Source of the DNA: Aspidiotus rigidus
Lineage: Eukaryota > Arthropoda > Insecta > Hemiptera > Diaspididae
NCBI GenBank assembly: GCA_035079385.1
Contig: JAVHKY010000036.1
Coordinates: 868,001-932,000 of the forward strand
Reading direction: 5' to 3'
DNA length: 64,000 nucleotides
Part shown: positions 12,598-23,796 of the stretch, piece by piece
How the letters are laid out: the number at the start of each line of letters is the position of its first letter
Position numbering within the stretch: position 1 is the stretch's first letter
The notes under the pieces: generated by a model
The model's input: only the letters and a program-made list of their open reading frames with translations
Databases searched by the model: none
Told to the model about the DNA's origin: nothing
Program-made: the position numbers and the translations under genes

Positions 12598-12863
12598 GGG
12601 ATGCCAATTTCAATATCACGTCACCAGAGGATGGTATCGGATTGCTCAGCGTAACATTGACTAATTTCATACCACAAACACTAATGACGGGTGAAGAGTG
12701 TCCATGTGACTGTCCTGTATGCAGAAGCATACCTTCAAACTCGGCCACAACGCCGATTCCTTGTCCAAGTACAAAAGAGTCTACCGGATGCTGGAAATCG
12801 AAATCACATCAATCAACAACTCCAAAATCATCATTGCTGGATTCAGTCTTCATGGCATTCTGA
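12598..12863 (+). CDS. Alternative terminal exon of the secreted protein
   Basis: Acceptor TTTTTTGTAG at 12588-12597, phase 1, open to TGA at 12861-12863. Joined to exon 1 (8968-9076) it gives 124 aa in frame; joined through the 10661-10762 cassette it gives 158 aa. Like exon 2 it opens with Gly plus Asp/Asn-Ala, has a ~34-residue segment with a conserved Asn-Phe, then a Cys cluster (ECPCDCPVC) in the same place, followed by a Ser/Thr/Pro/Lys-rich tail. One NIT sequon is present. The parallel layout suggests an exon duplication giving mutually exclusive 3' ends, or two tandem paralogues of which the second lost or hides its own first exon. Family unknown. Confidence 0.45.
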
Positions 12864-13084
12864 AACTAACAGTTTTCTGTTGAGACTAATGCATCAGACA
12901 AATATTATAAAACATTCATGAAATGAGAGGTTCGATTTTTTTGTAATTTGAAGAAACGACAGGTTAAAACTTTAATATGTACATATAACAAACCCTCATT
13001 TATTGACAGAATCCTCAATACCAGTGGGAAAAAATTTTTATTCCATCGGGGGCGATGGACCGTTCAATCCGTTCTGCTTCAAAA

Positions 13085-13390
13085 ATAACCGTCTGACCAC
13101 CTCTTCATTGGACGACCTCTGCTCGACCGCTTCCCCTGGGGTGCGTAGTTCAGCATCTGTTTTGACATCGCTCCTTAGGCATCATCCGCAATATGTGCTC
13201 TCTTCGGTAGTCCGTTATTTTGTTTGTGATCGGCGTTACTTGGAGTCTCTGTAGGATTTCCTCATTTCTGACCCGCGGTCAATTCAAGCCAGACCTGCAG
13301 TCCTCCTCATGAATCGCATTTCCATTGTCTCGATTTGCTTTATATTCGGTTTTCTTGGAGACCAGGCTTCACAACCAAACGTCAGCTGCG
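13085..13390 (-). pseudogene. RTE-like non-LTR reverse transcriptase, C-terminal remnant
   Basis: Read on the - strand, the frames give LTFGCEAW, then an ETMEMRFMRRTAGL block, then a KRSSRGRPMKRWSD ending, with stops and frame changes between. This order (L-T-[YF]-G-C-E-x-W, then M-R-[FL]-[ML]-R-R, then G-K-R-x-R-G-R-P-x-x-R-W) is characteristic of the C-terminus of RTE-type endonuclease/reverse transcriptases. The catalytic palm is absent. It is a dead 5'-truncated copy just downstream of the secreted-protein gene. Confidence 0.75.
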
Positions 13391-14049
13391 GAACCGCGAT
13401 TGTTTTCACATACCCAACATTTGTACGCTTCTAGTGTCGCCTACAGCTGCTAGCTCTAGTTGACAAAATGAATACAAGCATAACTTTTTGCTTTGCTCAT
13501 CGTCAAAATAATATAGCTGGTTAGAACCGACCACAAACCGTTTATTCCATTGCCTTGTAAATTAATTCAGTGAAACAATAAAGAGTAAAAAAAAAAATGA
13601 CGGCATTTTATTTGTTCTATTCTTATTGACAATTGTTAATCGAGTCGAGGATCCTTTCAACTGGGTCCATACTGCCATCACAATGTGACGCTCAAAGTGG
13701 GGCTTGCAGGGCTTACTATTGACGCAGAATTGGGCCGTAGTGGAAGTGGCTCAAAAATGATTTGAACACGTCAAGATTTATTCCTCTACCTTTGAATATC
13801 TTTCAGTGTCCAGAGGACGGTAAAGGTGGACAATATTTTGCCATTTTGTGGCAACTCTTATTGCTAGATGGGTTATTCAACCAGCGACAAAATCACATAA
13901 AAATCGATACCTCGATTTTTCTATGTACTAATTATTGATGTATTACCGTATCTTGATGAATTAATCAGGGGTGAAATAATTATCCTGCAAGACCAACATT
14001 TCATTCAAGGTGTTGTAGATACTCAGTTGGTCTGGGTTGCCATTTACAG
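13391..14049. other. No gene recognised
   Basis: Stop-rich in all frames. It may be part of the flanking retroelement remnants but carries no motif I can name. Confidence 0.4.
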
Positions 14050-14640
14050 TTTCTTCAGTTTTGTCGTTTGTTCAAATTGGATACAATTTTTTGACGAAGG
14101 TTTTCATTTTCGAACGTAATGCTACATATCAGAATACTTTTTGTAGATTTTAGATTCATTTTCCGATTCGACTGTGGCGGCCTTCTGTAGGGTATTTCGA
14201 CAATATTAGTGAACTCCTTTATGTCTTCTAGGGGTCTACTCTGGTTCTGTTCTTCTTTGAAGAATCACCTTTCAAACTACTCTTTGAAACATTTCTGTAG
14301 TTGTTTTCTTCAGGCAGATCTACCCTTTGTGGAGTAGCCCTAACATCATCAAAACTTGATAGCTTTGCATCAACTTTATAGAGAATAGTCTCGGCTTCTG
14401 GTACCGCAGTTCAAGCTGATAGATCATGAGTTTCCGCTAGTTTCTAAGCCTTATCTAAGCTACATTTGGGCAGCTGTCAAATTTTGTCTTCAGAACCAAA
14501 GATGATTCTTTCAGATTGCGTAACTGATTTTCAGGTTGTCTGGTAGTTTTAACCATCGCTTCTTCTGTAGCCTTACATAGTTTGTTTAAGTAGCTACGTA
14601 ATTCCTTCTCCAACAAGATCACAGGGAGAACCCTCATATC
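14050..14640 (-). pseudogene. Possible LTR-retrotransposon gag remnant
   Basis: A 60-codon - strand frame (14637-14455), rich in Lys, Glu and Leu, is followed after one frame change by a stretch reading LDKA-KLAETHDLSA, and downstream frames remain Lys/Ser-rich. The L-x-x-A-x-x-L-A-E-x-H spacing resembles the end of the gag capsid helix region in Gypsy-type elements. No zinc knuckle, protease or polymerase is visible, so the assignment is weak. Confidence 0.3.
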
Positions 14641-15587
14641 AGCATTCTACAAATACCTTTGAAATCAGAGGGTGATTACAACATTTAAACGGGCAAATAT
14701 CGCCAACCGTGGGAAATGCTCACTGGTGTTCTTGATATATTCTTTACATTTGATGAAAAAATAGCCGGATGGATATCTTCTAACTTTAATCTACTGAACG
14801 ATTGAAATAATTTCTCTTCTGGTTCAAGGGATAATAATAGAAGTCGGAATGAACCGGATTCATTATTTATAATATGTTTCTTTGATTTTACGGACTGGTT
14901 GAGACTACAGGAACATTTTCATACTTTACCTCGATAATTTGTCTAGCAGCATCATAACCAGGGTGCCTTGATCATCATAACAAGAGAACGGAATTTATTG
15001 TGCATACACGAATTTAAACGTAGCACCAAAATTTCGTGAACATGAAACAACATCTTGTGATGGCAATATGGAAGTCCAACTCAAAGATCGTCTTTATCAG
15101 GTCCTCTCTAATGGAGAAGTTCGGTTTTGACCTACTTCCGAGTCTCTTTTCTGTTGAAGAAGGATGTGAGAGCATCTTTGTATATTTTCTGCCTTCTATA
15201 AGTATCGGAGCTAAATATTTTCTCAAGCCCTTTCCAGACGTCAAAATCCGAACGCGGAAGTTCAAGGAAAAATAATCTCAAGCAACTGTGACTTCGCGGG
15301 AGAAGGGAGGGGAAAAATTGTGGAAAATGGAAGAAAATGTGATAAGCAAGGACAAACGGTCTTATTTTCCGACAATCCACTCTTTCGATTCGGAAAAAAG
15401 ATAAAACTTCCTCTTAAAAAGAGATGCAACAATTTCGATTGTGGAGGGTAAATGCAGTGAATGATTCGCGGTAAGTTTCACTGCATCATCTTCTTGAAGG
15501 GCGATCTGTGCCGGTATATTTGTAGAAAAGAGATGGAATGGTGAGGTATCGTTGCTTTGTAGGATTGGTATAGTAAACGCGAAAGGA
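14641..15587. other. No gene recognised
   Basis: Overlapping open frames of 79-85 aa on both strands without motifs. Probably the decayed 5' part of neighbouring elements. Confidence 0.4.
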
Positions 15588-16130
15588 CGAATACTCCGAA
15601 GGAAGAGTAAACAATGCAAACCGCAGAAAAATATAAGACGACGAGCGCTTTCGACTAATAAACCATCATTAAGCCTGAAGTGAAAGCAACTGACGAACAG
15701 AAGAGAAAAACAAGGTATTAAGATTGGCCAAACGAGAAATCACGGTGTGGGCAAGACTTCTGGTGCTTAGCTACTCCAACTTTTATTTGGCGGCTGATCT
15801 CACCAATATAAAAGCCACCACAATCCCTACATTCCAACTTATAAACACCACTCCTCTCATCAACGGGTATGGGGTCCCTCAGCCTCACAAAGAACCTCTT
15901 GACTGTGGTAGGGTTGTAAAACGCGGGTCTGAAGCCAAACGGGCGAAGGGCCCGACCCAGTTGGAGGGAGAACTTCCCGAGGAAAGGGAGACTGATCCAT
16001 CGCAAACGACGATCGCGGATCGTGTCTCGGGGGAGGGAGTGGTGGAATCAAGAAGGCTCCTCGTAACTTTCCTCCGAACCATCACGTCATCGTCGACATT
16101 GACCCCATTCACTCTAGCCATGTGTTTTAT
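15588..16130 (-). mobile_element. Penelope-like element, GIY-YIG end and 3' tail (copy A)
   Basis: On the - strand, frames from 16121 to 15718 encode the linker and GIY-YIG endonuclease of a Penelope-like element: SGVYKLECRDCGGFYIGE, with the paired G-V-Y and Y-I-G motifs, a downstream Lys-His block, and the C-terminal HRDFSFGQS. One frame change separates the linker from the endonuclease. The 3' tail (15588-15715) is nearly identical in order to 34568-34730. The RT domain is missing, so the copy is 5'-truncated. Confidence 0.8.
15644..15676 (-). ncRNA. Degenerate hammerhead-ribozyme-like motif
   Basis: The - strand reads TTAATGATG, a short hairpin (GGTTTATTAGTC region) and CGAAAGCGCTC. GAA is followed by the palindrome AGCGCT and then C, the layout of hammerheads with a very short or dimer-shared helix III. 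The CUGANGA box is damaged here, so this copy is probably inactive. Confidence 0.4.
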
Positions 16131-16159
16131 TGTGAGTAATTCTTTCTTGAAGGCAGACT

Positions 16160-17762
16160 AACTCAAAGGAATACGAGTCAGTCTGTGAACTAGGCTATGA
16201 AAGGCAGCCATCTTATGATATTCATTTAATAGAGTGAGGGTCTTAGATAGCAAATAAGGATTACAGAGAATCAGGTAATATAAGAACTTTGCGGGGAGAT
16301 GAGAAGTGGGTTAGAAGAGAAAGGCAGGTTGATAGTAAGGAAACATCTTATGGAAGGATTATATTATGTTACACTGAATCGAAAGGGAACAACTTGATAA
16401 AACTCTCGAATCTCGAGACTACTTTCGAATTTTTCCATTTAAGTAAATTTTCTTTTCATACTTTCCTGAGCCGTGAACACTGTTCTGAAATATTACAGTG
16501 TAGATTTTAACCCAAGTATGTGCTTAAAATCCGCGTTGAAAAGTGCGAAAATTACGAAAGCGTAAAATTCAGTCGAGAAGAAATTGTGAATTGCATAATT
16601 TATTAATAACCGTGGCATATGAAACATTAACTCGTACATGCCATGGTTAATGACATAAGTGGTAAATGCACGTGATTAACCAGGCAATGACGTCCTTTGT
16701 CAATACGACTTTACGAGCATAGTAATTCAACTTCTGTACAAGTCAACAATGGGAGTATGCACAAAATATTATTAATTGAAAATTAGAAAAATCTAATCTT
16801 GTACAGAAATAAAGTATTGTGCACAAATCATTCAACTGCGCATATGTCGGGACAGGAAAAGAAAAAAGGATAACAGTTGCGAATGAGCTCAAAAGTTGAC
16901 TAGTGCAATTTTTCTTTTAACTCGTCTGGAAACTGTACTTTTCGATAAGACTTATTCAATACTTTTTGTTTCATCTGCGATTTTGACACTTTTTCAAATG
17001 ACTGTTCACATCTCCCTGAGGCTATGGAGTCATACTGCAAAGGGATACAAGGGATTAAAGTATGAAACAAATGGACTCAATGAAGAAGAGTTCCACGAGT
17101 TTTTTAGACTAGAAAGACGCGAAAAAACAAAGCGCGAACATTTTTCAATTTTCCTATTTTAAGATTACTGACCTCTTGAATCAAGGTTCGAAACTGAGAC
17201 GGAAGAATAAGATTTCGCACAATTATTAGGTATTGGTTGTAAAATCTATTATCTTTTTTCTTATCCTTATTAAGTTCTAAAATCTGATGGATGTGATAAA
17301 ACTCGAAACTAATTCAACAGTACGTGATATTCCGGACATTATGCACGTGAACAAAAATATTCGTGAAAGTACAAATATTATTTACATTGACGACTCGTCC
17401 GCTTCATTAAGCAAGTATAGAGAGCGTAAATATTTCCGAACATCGTGAAAATCACTAAGCAATGTCGTGTGTGACGAAATATTGGTACTCGTAGTCAATT
17501 GTGAAGGAAAACCAATTAAGCAGGTTCTTATATGAAGTGGATACGTCTAGTTAAAAGGTGTAAATTGTCAACCGCTGGTAAATAAAAATGAGAGGCGAGA
17601 TCATCTGGCCATAACTTCGCATGCGCTTGTTAAATTTTATTTGCGAGATCCGAATCGTAGAAGTGATAATGTAATTGTCTTATGCTACTCTCGCGTGAAA
17701 GTTGGCTTGATCGGACTGGTTAAGTTGAATTTTCGTATCGTACAATCTCTAGTGCTGTAACT
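16160..17762. other. Intergenic region upstream of the aminotransferase
   Basis: No exon or element recognised. The last ~180 bases before 17763 should hold the aminotransferase promoter and 5' UTR, but no motif stands out. Confidence 0.4.
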
Positions 17763-20700
17763 ATGCCGTCTGCTTTTGATAACTTACCCATACATCCTCC
17801 TACCGATGCCGTCGAAAAGCTCGAGGTTTTTGCGAAGGATAAAGCCGCTCATAAAGTTAATTTGATTTTAGGTCGTAAGTATACCAAGAACTAATTGTAA
17901 ATATTCAGTTTTTCATGTTGCAACTCCTACTAATGAATCCCTATCAGTAAGTTGTATATTTAATTAATAAGGGCGACATATCATGATGGAAGCTAGCATT
18001 TGTTTAACGTATGAATGCTCGTTAACCATTTTTGAACCAAGATAAACTAAATTTTGTTTGTTTTCTAAATAACAAAAGTATAGGTAGATCATATCGGTCA
18101 GAGCCAAACTACGAAACGAAGGAAACGTGTAGAATCTTCAAAAGTATAAGCCATTCTACGCAGTAATAAATTCATAATAGAGTGTAGGTGGCGACCGGTT
18201 TCGAACGGAACGTTGCCGATCATCATCAGAACTGAAGATGCCTCCCACATAATCTCTGCGTTTTCAAGAAAGACGTCTACAAGTTTTCTGGTGAACTCCC
18301 TATGGGAGGACCATTCTCCGCTCTAGTGGCTGACGTCTTTATGGATCGAATGGTGGTCGAAATTTTGGATAAAATTGCATTTCCCAACTCTACGATATCA
18401 TTTGCATTTGGCATGGATCGAATGCCAACCAACAAAACCTTACGATCTTTTTGGTTGAACGGTTGAATATCCTCCAAGCTGATTTTGCCTTTCTCCGTAA
18501 GGATACGTTCACTGGTGTTTCAATTCACTCCAACTCACCTATTCACTTTACCCGGCGATCCATAAAATGGCTGCTATCAATTCTGTTATGCTAGGATTAT
18601 ACTAGCTTTATACTAGATCCAGATTTCCCCTCGAACCCTATTGGTTCTATGCAGTTTGTACTAGCTTTATACTAGGTCTAGGCCCTAATAACCATGGGAA
18701 CGTATAGTTTTTATTACTACCGTGCCTCTAGATCTCTTGAATATATTCACAGAATATTTATTCGAGGCGTTTCGACCCAAGCTACCGAGGAATTCATCTC
18801 CCTCATAAAAGTGTGTCTCTTTCCCAATATTTGCAATTTTCATGATAAAATATAGCAATTCGATGATGGCCTCCCTATGGGCCCATCATTAGGAAATATC
18901 CATGAATCACCTTGAGGAGAATGTATCCACGTCTCAGTGCTTATTTACGCAGTATATTTTATTATATTGGGACCGGCGTAGGTACTTAGATGACGTCTGG
19001 TGTCTATGGACCGGCCTTCAATTATTCAATTCTCTGTATCCTTCAATCAGGTTCACTCTTGAGGTCGGCGGTAAGACCATAATTTTCTTGACCTCTCCAT
19101 CATTCTAAATGAAGGCAAACATGAATCCAATATTTTCAGGAAGCCTACCTATAACTATGGATGGCTCCTCATTTTGTTCTTCTTCACATAAGCATGCACC
19201 CTTTCTTAGTATAATCCATCGTCTGTTGCCCACCTTCCTCATTTCTGAAGCCTTCAAAAAAAAAGTAGGCACTATACAATTGACCTCATAGCGGAAGCCA
19301 ATTAAGTGAAATTGGACATTGATAAAATGGTACACATGAAATTAGTTTCTAGAGTTCCCGATGCCGCCACATCCCACTTAAGGGCCTTCCTTATCTCGGT
19401 AAGCTCTCCAACCACATATCTCGTTTACTTGAAATGTTACACCTTAGACCAGCCTACTGTCCGGAACCACTTCCTCCATCCCCTCTGATGAAAAGTGTGG
19501 TGCCCACAAGATCTCGTGCGATGAACGCCCTTCCTCCTGCATAGGGCAAACAGGTCGAGTCCTAAAAACTCGAATCAAAGAGCATAAAATTGCCTTTAAA
19601 AAATGTCAACTATCCACCAACTCTAATTGTGCTGCACATCTTTTGGCGTGTGGATATCCTTTTCCTAGATTTGAAAGTATTTGTCTCTTACTTGAAGAGA
19701 GCTCTAGAAACAAAAGAATTGCACTGGAGGTGGTAGAGATATCAAAAGCAGTTCACAATTACTCACCTATAGTAAACAAGATCATCCCATCATCATACCT
19801 TGCTGATGCGCTTTTGTTTTATCGGAGGGTTTTTTGGCAAGATATCCGCCGTCCGCCAACCTTAACCAACCTCAAGTTATATCATATGTAGCTTGGAGGG
19901 CGACATTTTTCAAAGTCCCTCTCCTATCATACATAGCTCAAAGGTCAAATTTCTAAATTTGCCTCCTATCATATATAGCTTGCAGGTCAAAAATTTGCCA
20001 TCTGTGACGTCACAATTTGATGACGTCATAGGTCGGCCTTGTGACGTCACCATCTGATGATGTCATAGATCAGTTTTCTTAAGTCCCAATTCTCTCGCAT
20101 CATATGAGTTTCTAACTTTGTGCCCTATAAAACAGCTTCTCTGCCACCCCTCATTCAACTCCGTCAAACAACCCAAACAACCCGTGAGTTTTTCAAGAAA
20201 TGGCAACTTCATGACTGTTCATTTCCGACAAATATTGCAATTCTTTGTTTAACTGTGGCTTGATGAAGAAATCACAAATAACGATACCGCTTTTAACGAC
20301 AACGATCAAATTACAGTAGAAATCGGATATAACAATGTCCAAGCGGATCAAAATTTCTATCGTCATATATCCGATCTATCGTTAAAAGCAATAGGAATTA
20401 TGTTTTTTCTATGGCAGCCAGGACTCGCTGATTTGATTGTTGTAAACAGTAAATCGCTAAAAGCGGTATCGTTGTTTGGGATTTCTATGCAGCGAGTCCT
20501 GGCTGCTTCAGAAAAAGCATAATTTCTATCGCTTTTAACAATAGATTGGATTTAATGATTGAAATTTTGATCCCCTTGGACATTGTTATGTGTATATCCA
20601 ATTTCTACCTTACTTCTTCTTGTAGTTGGACGTACTTGTATTTAGTCTGAAGATGACTTTTTTATATTTAACCCTATATTATTTTGTATTCTTCTCTTCC

Positions 20701-23331
20701 TTTATAATAAACTATGACGTCATCAACCGTGACCTCGAGCCTGATTCTGAAATTTGCAAGTTCAATCCAGCTCCTCTCATCTTTGTAATCTATAAATAAT
20801 TTAGTACAGGCTTCCATACTGCTGTATGTGGAGCTTATGTCAGGCATGGTTTCATGGTAGGTCTGATATGGTTTAATGCTTATATCACATCCATATAGCA
20901 AGTGAGCCCTTGTGGACCAGATACTTCAACTTAAAGTACACTGGGTTTATATTGATCCAAGAGCCGGGGCCTCATTGAACTAGATAGCTTACTTTACAGT
21001 ACACTTAGACTATACTCCCCAAATTTTTCTGAAGGATATTATTGACAAAAAGAAAGTTCAGCCTAAAAATCCAAGTATTGAAGAAATTATTTTCTTCTTG
21101 AATTGCAGTTTATCATGCAGAAGATTCTCAGCTGTGGGTATCACCATTGGCGAAAAAAGTAGACCGAATTCTAGCCGATGATCACTCATTAGATTACATG
21201 TACTTACCAAACTTTGGTGCTGAGGCGTATACACAAGCCGCTACAAAACTATTGTTGGGGAAAAAAGATATCTCACAGGTTGATTTTTGGATAATTACAA
21301 ATAATATTTCATATTCATATCTATCAATTGAAAAATAAATTTTTCCATCTTCAAAGGTTTTCAGCGTACAGACCATAGGCGGTAGTGGGGCGTTACAATT
21401 AGGTCTCATGTTCTTGACGACAGCGATTGGTCGTCACGTTATTTATTCTTCAGATCCAACATGGGGTAGGTGGTATTTTGTCTGACTAGATCGATTTTAT
21501 AACGTTTCCTCGTACGGTTAAAAGGCATATTTTTCTGCTCCAGAAAATTATCCAAAATTGTTCCAGGCCAACGGTTTCCGAGATATCAGGAAATACCGTT
21601 ATTGGGACGTTAAAAATAAGTGTTTAGATTTCGAGGGTATGTTGGAAGATTTACGTAATGCTCCTGAAAATGCTGTGATCGTTTTGCAAGCTTGTGCTCA
21701 TAATCCGACTGGTTGCGATCCGACCAAGGAACAATGGATGAAAATTTCGGATGTTATCAAGGTACCACTATAGACCAAAAATTTTCGGATAGATGCCGAT
21801 CATATTACAAAGTCTTATTGATTTCATAGGAAAAGAAGCTATTTCCATTTTTCGATTGTGCGTACCTAGGATATGCCTCTGGATGTTTCGATGAGGACGC
21901 ATGGGCTATACGTCATTTCATAAGTATGAATCACGAGCTCTTTTGTGCGCAGTCTTTCTCAAAAAATCTTGCAATATACGGTGAGTCGAGAACGAATCTC
22001 AGAATGCGTAATGAAGAATATGAATTTGTTGAGTTAAAGTTCGGAGAAAATAACGGGCCTTGTTCTTCCCTCTTCTCGTTTCGCTTGACGACACCTATTT
22101 GAGGGCGCGCTCTTCTACTACTCGACAAAGTTCACAAACTTTCTGATTGGACTTTCGGGACCCTCGTTCTTTCTGCTCAAGATGAGTTTCATGATACTGT
22201 TATTTCACAGTCTATAATTTGTCCGCATGATGATCAGGTCTCCGAACTGGCAACCTGGTAGTGATTATGAATGATGCAGAGAAACTGGAACTGGTAAGAG
22301 CCCATTTTCAATATCTTGTCCGATCCAATTATTTGCACCCTCCTTGTCATGGTTCTCGCATTGTTACAAAAATTCTAACTACGCCGGAATTCTTAGACGA
22401 CTGGTAGGTTTTATGAAACTTCGTCAACGATGTAATTCGGACGCGGATAAAAGTTTTAAAATTTATGAAATATTCCCAGGAAAGAATGTACGCGTAAGAG
22501 GTACGAACGGATCATAGATAACAGGAAAGCTTTACGTCAACGACTAGAACAGAAATCTCGACCAGGAATGTGGAAATGCGTCACTGATCAGCGTGGATTC
22601 TTCACTTATCTTGGATTGACAGGTTTTTATAAATGTAGTATTCGTATCTACTCGTGTTCCGCAAGCAATCTGATGACTACGGATAATTAGGGTGAAAACG
22701 TGAAAGCAATCAAAGCAAGATTGTCCCTCATTAACTAGTGATCCAGAACGAAATTTGATATTGAGAAATTTCTCTCCGGGGAAGCAAATTCTATATTTTT
22801 ATTAGTGATTTTTTTTTCAAAATATTTTTCAAATTTATCGGTAGGGGTAGTTCTAATTTTATCCCTCATATTCAGGAGACTGCGGTTCCCTGAGTGCGCG
22901 CTAGATTAAAAGATGGTAAATGCATCGCATTCTTTCTCCCAAACACTCCTCGATCAAAACAAAATTCAGCTTTTTCCTAGTTCTGGGTTCGTTGAAAATG
23001 GGGATAAAAATCTTCAAAGTTTGATTTCAGTATTACAGGTTTTACTTTTCCAACGTACATTTTTATCCAGATTCTTCAATTTTGAAAAGAATGTCATCGT
23101 AAATAATTGTGAGGGTGCTTGCTTCATCGAGCGTTGAGGGGATACTAAAAAAATCTCTCATTTCAATCTATTCTTACAGAGGACGCTGTAAAAATATTGA
23201 TACAGAAGTATCACGTTTACGTGCCAGAAGACGGACGAATCAATATACCCAGTTTGAATAAAAACAATTTGGATTATTTTGCTGATGCAGTCATAAAAAC
23301 CTTGGAAGAACTGAACGCCAAAAACATATAA
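17763..23331 (+). CDS. GOT1: Aspartate aminotransferase, cytosolic type
   Basis: Eight exons: 17763-17874, 21109-21278, 21357-21465, 21544-21761, 21830-21980, 22238-22403, 22480-22622, 23180-23331, giving 406 aa with every junction in frame. The enzyme interconverts aspartate/2-oxoglutarate and oxaloacetate/glutamate using PLP. The start MPSAFDNLP matches cytosolic members, and there is no mitochondrial targeting sequence. Visible active-site residues (pig numbering in brackets): Gly37 (38), Tyr69 (70), Trp130 (140), Asn184 in HNPTG (194), Asp212 and Tyr215 (222, 225), PLP Lys248 in SFSKN (258), Arg256 (266), Arg282 (292), Arg376 in GRIN (386). Divergent points: LILGLYHAE where relatives have GVGAYRT, and RSNYLHPP where relatives have RITWSNPP. 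The last donor (GTTTTT at 22623) is weak but is the only one that keeps the family alignment. Intron 1 is 3.2 kb of transposon debris. It may be a divergent paralogue rather than the housekeeping copy. Confidence 0.93.
18190..18232 (-). ncRNA. Hammerhead-ribozyme-like motif, palindromic helix III
   Basis: The - strand reads CTGATGATG, a GC-containing hairpin region (18203-18220), then CGAAACCGGTC. CUGAUGA and GAAA match the two hammerhead core strands, and GAA is followed by the palindrome ACCGGT and C17, as in dimer-forming hammerheads of Penelope-like elements. It sits immediately left of a + strand Penelope RT fragment, so it would be the inverted terminal copy of that element. Confidence 0.5.
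18247..18480 (+). mobile_element. Penelope-like RT fragment (copy B1)
   Basis: Frame 18256 onward encodes FSGELPMGGPFSALVADVFM, the RT block F-x-x-x-x-G-x-P-M-G-x-x-x-S-x-x-x-A-x-x-F-M typical of Penelope-like elements, and runs on about 40 codons before stopping. Only this block survives. It lies in intron 1 of the aminotransferase, sense to the gene. Confidence 0.7.
18590..18700. repeat. tactagctttatactaggtctagg tail repeat
   Basis: Two tandem units of the tactaggtctaggc theme, the same sequence that ends the CTCGAG repeat copies at 3325 and 8425 and recurs near 47135. It separates the two Penelope-like fragments, so it is an independent insertion or a chimeric junction. Confidence 0.45.
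18740..19812 (+). mobile_element. Penelope-like element, RT to GIY-YIG (copy B2)
   Basis: In order on the + strand, with frame changes: an RT block with GLPMGPSLGN (~18865), the catalytic box YLDD (18983-18994) followed by FNSLYPSIRFTLEV, a block with EGKHE and FRKPTY (~19105-19160), then the GIY-YIG part CIGQTGRVLKTRIKEHK (~19542-19592), and the C-terminal region NKRIALEVVEI to ~19810. The catalytic YxDD survives, but stops and shifts make it dead. It is sense to the host aminotransferase intron and could add cryptic splice sites. Confidence 0.8.
19815..20160. repeat. CTCGAG/tatatatgatagga family copy 3, with TGACGTCA sites
   Basis: The family head is at 19815 (tgttttatcggagggttttttggc, then gtccgcc), followed by units with tatcatatatagct and aaagtccc. 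Three perfect TGACGTCA palindromes lie at 20005-20012, 20021-20028 and 20042-20049, with a TGATGTCA variant at 20057. Inside intron 1 of the aminotransferase. Confidence 0.55.
20316..20608. mobile_element. Palindromic MITE with ~115-bp arms
   Basis: Left arm 20316-20430 (gtagaaatcggatat ... ggcagccaggactcgctg) and right arm 20490-20608 (cagcgagtcctggctgc ... gtatatccaatttctac) are inverted copies with few differences, separated by ~60 bp. A diverged single arm lies at about 3930-4060 inside the foldback element. No coding capacity. It lies in intron 1 of the aminotransferase. Confidence 0.7.
20609..21108. other. Rest of aminotransferase intron 1
   Basis: Contains another TGACGTCA at 20715-20722, within the segment actatgacgtcatcaacc. 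The reverse complement of its neighbourhood (tttataataaactatgacgtcat) recurs at about 47320-47350. Otherwise no feature is seen before the acceptor at 21108. Confidence 0.4.
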
Positions 23332-23796
23332 TACTCGTATTTTCAATTTCAATTTTTATCAACAAAAAACTGTCAATTTTCTAGAAATAGAAAATATTTA
23401 TTTGATCTCATTATTCGTTTCTCATTCAGTTACCCTGGGATGAAATCAGTGTTGCTCGGAATTCTTAAAAAAAAAGGAAATCGTTTTTACGTCGTTTGCA
23501 TTTTCACGGGTGCTTTTCGCCCTAGCCCTGTGGGTCTAGCCACCGACTTTACTTATTGCCAATCTTCTCACCTTCATCTTATAACATCCTGAAACCCCAA
23601 TTCACAACATTCTCTTTAATTCCACCCCAAATCATCGTGCTTATCGCAATACTTTCAACAACATTCTCTACTTTCTCACCCATTGCCTTCACAAAAAATT
23701 CACTTCCATTGCCTAGTCCCCGTATTTGCCATATTAACCCCGAAGACCTTACCTACACAATGATGCACAAACTATGTCAACTACCTAAAAAATCAG
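23332..23796. other. 3' flank of the aminotransferase
   Basis: 3' UTR and intergenic DNA. No canonical AATAAA close to the stop; aatatttatt near 23390 is the only A/T-rich candidate. An 81-aa open frame at 23556 has no motif. Confidence 0.4.

Noticed and set aside
22291..22300. GTAAGAG after codon CTG as a donor in aminotransferase exon 6
   Set aside because: Reading through keeps the family alignment (LVRAHFQYLVR...), so it is coding, not a splice site.
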